Below, piece by piece: positions 60,687-64,000 of a DNA stretch of 64,000 nt. A program made the position numbers and the translations under genes. The DNA is taken from contig JAALGY010000012.1 of the NCBI GenBank assembly GCA_032358165.1, forward strand, positions 496,001 through 560,000, written 5' to 3'. Position 1 is the first letter of the stretch, and each line of letters opens with the position of its first letter. The notes below the pieces were generated by a model. That model worked only from the letters and a program-made list of their open reading frames with translations, was not told the DNA's origin and searched no databases. Source of the stretch: Diplosphaera chodatii. Lineage: Eukaryota; Chlorophyta; Trebouxiophyceae; Prasiolales; Stichococcaceae.

Positions 60687-61154
60687 GCTGGTGCTTATGT
60701 AGCTGACAATGGCGGGGCGCTAGGTCTCATGCATTTCCATTCGTGCCCACCTTGACCGGAAACAGTTGAATATGGCTTTTTGTAGGGCACATGCTGCCAA
60801 AGGACCGTGCACATGACAGGTTTGCTGGTGCATGTGCATGGGAGCGCTCCTGCGCTTGGGCTGTTGTTGTACAGTAGTCAGATGCACAATGTTTGAGGCC
60901 GCAGGTCGGCGCAATGTGTCGGCGGTGCAATGCAGTGACGTGCTTTGCGACGGCAATACTGCCACCTGCAGATGTGTGACTAGCATTGCCGATGCACTTG
61001 ACTTCTTGACATGTCCACCTCAGCAATACTATTTTGGCGCATGCATCCACAGAGCCGCTGCGCAATACTGCAGAGTCGCATTTACGTCGTGGTATTTGCA
61101 ACGTTGCACTTCTACTCCATTTCGTGTTATGCCCACCTGCGTCCTTCAATTTGC
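60687..61154. promoter_or_regulatory. Divergent promoter region, unknown gene / peroxidase-like gene
   Basis: 468 bases between divergent start codons. No motif was recognised. The frame upstream of the chosen peroxidase ATG stays open to 61011 without family-like sequence. Confidence 0.4.
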
Positions 61155-62710
61155 ATGCTCAACCTGCTGAGGCGCGCAATCAGAGGGACACTGGCCATCA
61201 TGCAGAATGACCCGGCAGCCGCGCAGAGGGATGCACGCACTATGATCCAGGCGGCCATCAAGCGCAACAACTGCGCGCTGGCGCTGCTGCGCCTGGCACT
61301 GCACGACTGTCTGACATTCGATGCGGTGACGCGCACCGGCGGCGCTAATGCATCCATCAGGACGCCCCAGGAGTTGGCGCATTGCGGCAACGAAGGCCTG
61401 CAGGCGGCTGTGGACGTGCTGCAGCCCATCAACGACCGCGTTCCAGGAATTAGCCTTGCAGGTCAGCGCACTGTGCTGTTGCGTTCAGTGCAGCATGGCT
61501 ATCCTGCCCAATGCCAAGCCTGTTCACAGCTGCTTGGTCGACGGAACCGCACTGGCACGAGCATAGCTGCATTTGAACCTCCACGTGCAGATCTGATTCA
61601 GCTTGCGGGCGCAATCAGCTTGGAGGAGGTCGGTGGCCCGGCGGTGCCCTTCACAGCGGGGCGTCGCAGCTCAAAAGTATACCCGCCTGAAGGGCGCCTT
61701 CCCACGGCAGCAAAGAGTGCGTCTGTCACGCTAGCGGCCGCAAGCATGCATATGGGCACATGTGGGCACACGAGCAGCAGCAGCACTGCGCGAGTGAGCA
61801 GCTGGGCCAGCGCATCAGACATCATCGTGTCACACGGTCTCAGGCGGCTGGAACGACTCCCTCTCCCTCTCCTGTATGCAGATCGGGACAGCATGGCACA
61901 GTTCTGGCAGTGCTGCAAGCGCACTGGTCTGCCGGAAAAGGACGCGCTGGCTCTGCTGGGCTTCCACCCCTTTGCCAGCAGCTGGGCAGACCCGCAGGCA
62001 GCCGAGCAGCAGAGCGCAGCAGAACACCTGCGCTTCAGCAACGCTTTCTTCAGGTGCTCGGGCCTTTGCTGCTCAAACCAGCAGGCGTGTGTCCACATGT
62101 GCATCGAACCTCTGACAACATGCAAGACGGTGACAATCATGAGGCATGCATGAGCAGGGAGTTGCTGGAGGTGGGGGGCAATGGCATGCCAACTTTGCTG
62201 AACGACCCAGCGCTGCGGGCGCTTGCCCAGGGATGGGCTGACAACGCAGATCTATACACCGAGGTGGGACAGCTGGCTGGACAGACTGCAGATCGTCTGG
62301 TACCAAGCAAGTGACCTTGATGCATGCTGCAACAAGGGAGGCATGGTGGCATCGGGCAGCTGCCAGCCATATGTCATGGCATGCAGGACTACGCCGCAGC
62401 GTTTCAACGAGCGTCTGAGCTCGGGCTGCCAATAGCAAAGACGCAGGCTGCGTCCAGTGCGCAGGATGTGACCGCAGTTGTTGCTCAGGTGCTTCACACA
62501 TGGCCTGCTGCTGCATAAGACGTGTTGGCTGGCAGGTCGCACACTTGAGCATTGTCCTGCTCGTGTTGTAGTATGCAGCTTGCGTGCTGCTGACGAAACC
62601 TGCTATCGAATTTGCAGATTGCAGTCGCAGTTGCAGCTGCGGGCACAGTTGCCGCCATTGGTTGGTGGTACGGGCGCCGCCGCCGCCAGGGCAGAGGGAT
62701 GTTCTCGTGA
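61155..62710 (+). CDS. Ascorbate-peroxidase-like protein with C-terminal membrane tail, altered active site
   Basis: Class I (ascorbate peroxidase) fold. Six exons are in phase: 61155-61461, 61591-61716, 61882-62053, 62158-62263, 62387-62488 and 62618-62710, giving 301 aa. Family blocks are LRLALHDCLTFDAVTRTGG (about residues 45-63), GANASIRTPQELAHCGNEGL, ADLIQLAGAISLEEVGGPAV, GRRSSKVYPPEGRLP, DALALLGFHPFA, LRFSNAFFR and DYAAAFQRASELGLP. Distal Arg46 and His50 are kept, but the Trp usual before that His is Leu49. The proximal His may be that of GFH; the Asp of the usual FDN is Ser (FSN), and the proximal Trp is not seen. The last exon encodes a hydrophobic helix and GWWYGRRRRQ, like tail-anchored peroxisomal APX. 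ATG 61200 is an alternative start. Confidence 0.8.
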
Positions 62711-62991
62711 GTGGGCTGGCAGGCATTTCGACAATGTGCTGGAGGGGGTCTACCGCTAGACTGACAGTCCCTCTTCAGATGAGGTGCTTTCACATGTATG
62801 TATGACCCAAGTGAATGTTGCTGTACCATCATTTCCTGAGAGTCAGCACGTAACACGGTTGGTCACAGCATGGTGTGTGAAATTCATAGGCAGCTGTACG
62901 GATAGTTGTCTACAATTTGCTGAAGTAGTGGTTGGTGTTCTGAAGCGTTGTCCAGTTCTCGCAGCAACGAGGCTTGGTCCATGACTTCATG
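62711..62991. other. Convergent gap peroxidase-like / MT-A70
   Basis: About 280 bases between converging stop codons. No TGTAA or other feature was found. Confidence 0.4.
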
Positions 62992-64000
62992 TTATTGCAC
63001 AGATTGCAATGTTGGTTCCTGGCCACTGCCAAAGCTCACAGTCTCCTGTGGCAGCCCTGTGCCGGTAACCTCATTCCCCAGTGTCACCCAATAGTTCCGC
63101 AGGTTGTTCTTGCGACCAAAGATCTCAAGGTATTTGCCTGCAGGCGATGATGCTATCCGCTGGCCCACATTTAGTGAAGCATAGGAGTGCATACCAGATG
63201 CAGCGAGGATGTGGCTCACCGTGCGGCACCAGCTGCTCGATGAGCTGATATATTTCCTCTGGCTTCTGGCTCTGCCCGCGGCGCTCGCTGTAGATGACAT
63301 CGTGGCCGACGCTGCCGTGCATGCCCGGCGGATCCCGGCCCTTTCGCCCCACTAGGCACACCTGTATGTGCATGTGTCCCGTTGTGTGCCACCTGTTGGC
63401 CTCAGCACCCTGACCAATGGCAAATCGTGCTGATGTGACAGAGCTGGGCAACGCATGCAAATCGCAGACGCCGCAAGGCAGACCTCCTTGGCATGCTGCA
63501 GATAGTAGCCGTGGCTCTTGGCGAGCCGCCTGTTGACCGTCATTTTGACCCATACAATCTCGTCGACGACCCTGCAGATGACAGGAGTCGCAACTGGACA
63601 AGGATCTTGATCCTCATCATACCCTACGGTATACTTGTATGCAACACTGTGTACCAACATGCAATAGGCAGATGCTGTTGGCTGCGCAGCAGGACTCACG
63701 TGTAACCCCAGTGCTCAAACAAGTCCAAGGTGAACTTGTACTTGGCGTTGATGACCCACACGAACAGCAGCCCCGAGCTCTGCAGCGAAGGCACTGGCAG
63801 CGCTTGGATGTCTGCATCGGTTAGCTGGCTGTAGCCGAGCGCCACACCTACAACATTTCGCATGCGCACGCATCAAGACCATGCTTCGGACTGGGTTGTG
63901 CTACCCTCCAACACTGGGACCAAGTTCATCTTGACGTTCTCAAAGCTTGGATACTGATGTCAAATGGCAGCACCTCGAGTGGGGTTGGCAGTGGCCAGCG
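62992..64000 (-). CDS. MT-A70 family adenine N6-methyltransferase, MTA1-like (5' part outside window)
   Basis: SAM-dependent N6-adenine methyltransferase domain, C-terminal part only. Exons in phase: 64000-63974 (partial), 63847-63700, 63571-63484, 63361-63220 and 63137-62992. Segments in order: LATANPTRGVALGYSQLTDA, LLFVWVINAKYKFTLDLFEHWGY, VVDEIVWVKMTVNRRLAKSH, GYYLQHAKEVCLVGRKG, VGHDVIYSERRGQSQKPEEI and KYLEIFGRKNNLRNYWVTLG. SERRGQSQKPEEIY and the RKNN SAM/ribose segment are family landmarks. The catalytic DPPW is expected just beyond the right edge, immediately before LATANPTRG. The AKSHGYYLQHAKE and GRKNNLRNYWVTLGNE text fits the MTA1 lineage (ciliate DNA 6mA enzyme) better than METTL3/14/4. 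Subfamily assignment is from memory of the family. Confidence 0.85.

Noticed and set aside
63905..63953. Exon reading YPSFENVKMN... in the MT-A70 gene, suggesting a degenerate DPPW
   Set aside because: It has plausible splice sites, but the alternative exon ending at 63974 (LATANPTR, same phase) joins to GVALGYSQL and matches the MTA1 family much better. The true DPPW should lie outside the window.

Overview
The window looks like nuclear DNA of a green alga. The genes are densely packed and split by short introns of roughly 80-250 bases with GT(G/A)AG-type donors and (T)GCAG acceptors. The products are eukaryotic and plant-like (MSH2, cytosolic HSP70, PEX22, peptide deformylase, GT61 and XEG113-like glycosyltransferases). 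A fungal/algal-type elongation factor 3 is present, and several genes carry the TGTAA element used as a poly(A) signal in chlorophytes. GC-rich coding and an eEF3 gene fit a trebouxiophyte (Chlorella/Coccomyxa relatives), but the species cannot be fixed from the sequence alone. No tRNA, rRNA, CRISPR array or intact transposon was recognised.

Layout, left to right: SWIM zinc-finger protein (+, 5' end uncertain); plastid-type NAD(P)-binding protein (+); MSH2 (-, 17 exons fully resolved); cytosolic HSP70 (+, 9 exons); malic enzyme (-); unrecognised small gene (-); WDR82/Swd2 WD40 protein (+); XEG113-like arabinosyltransferase (+, 15 exons); PP2A scaffold subunit A (-, 10 exons); glutaredoxin-like protein (+); PIG-C/GPI2 (-); GT61 glycosyltransferase (+); cytochrome P450 (-); ethanolamine/choline kinase (+); PEX22 (-); peptide deformylase (-); intronless eEF3 (+); condensin-II CAP-D3 (-, about 8 kb); ceramide kinase (+); conserved unknown protein (-); tail-anchored ascorbate-peroxidase-like protein (+); MTA1-type MT-A70 methyltransferase (-, cut by the right edge).

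Neighbours mostly alternate strand, giving head-to-head promoters of about 190-840 bases and tail-to-tail 3' ends as close as 93 bases. The genes are mainly housekeeping and do not form a pathway cluster. Loose themes are genome maintenance and chromatin (MSH2, CAP-D3, WDR82, MTA1-like), secretory-pathway glycosylation (XEG113-like, GT61, PIG-C) and lipid kinases (ethanolamine and ceramide kinase).

The points most worth following are the MTA1-like candidate DNA N6-adenine methyltransferase at the right edge, the peroxidase-like protein that has lost conserved catalytic residues yet keeps a membrane tail, the single-exon eEF3 with telo-box-like promoter motifs, two unrecognised genes, and repeated GC-AG introns. 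Exon joins were worked out by hand from splice sites, phase and family similarity. Where exact exons are listed, the phases add up; the others are approximate.
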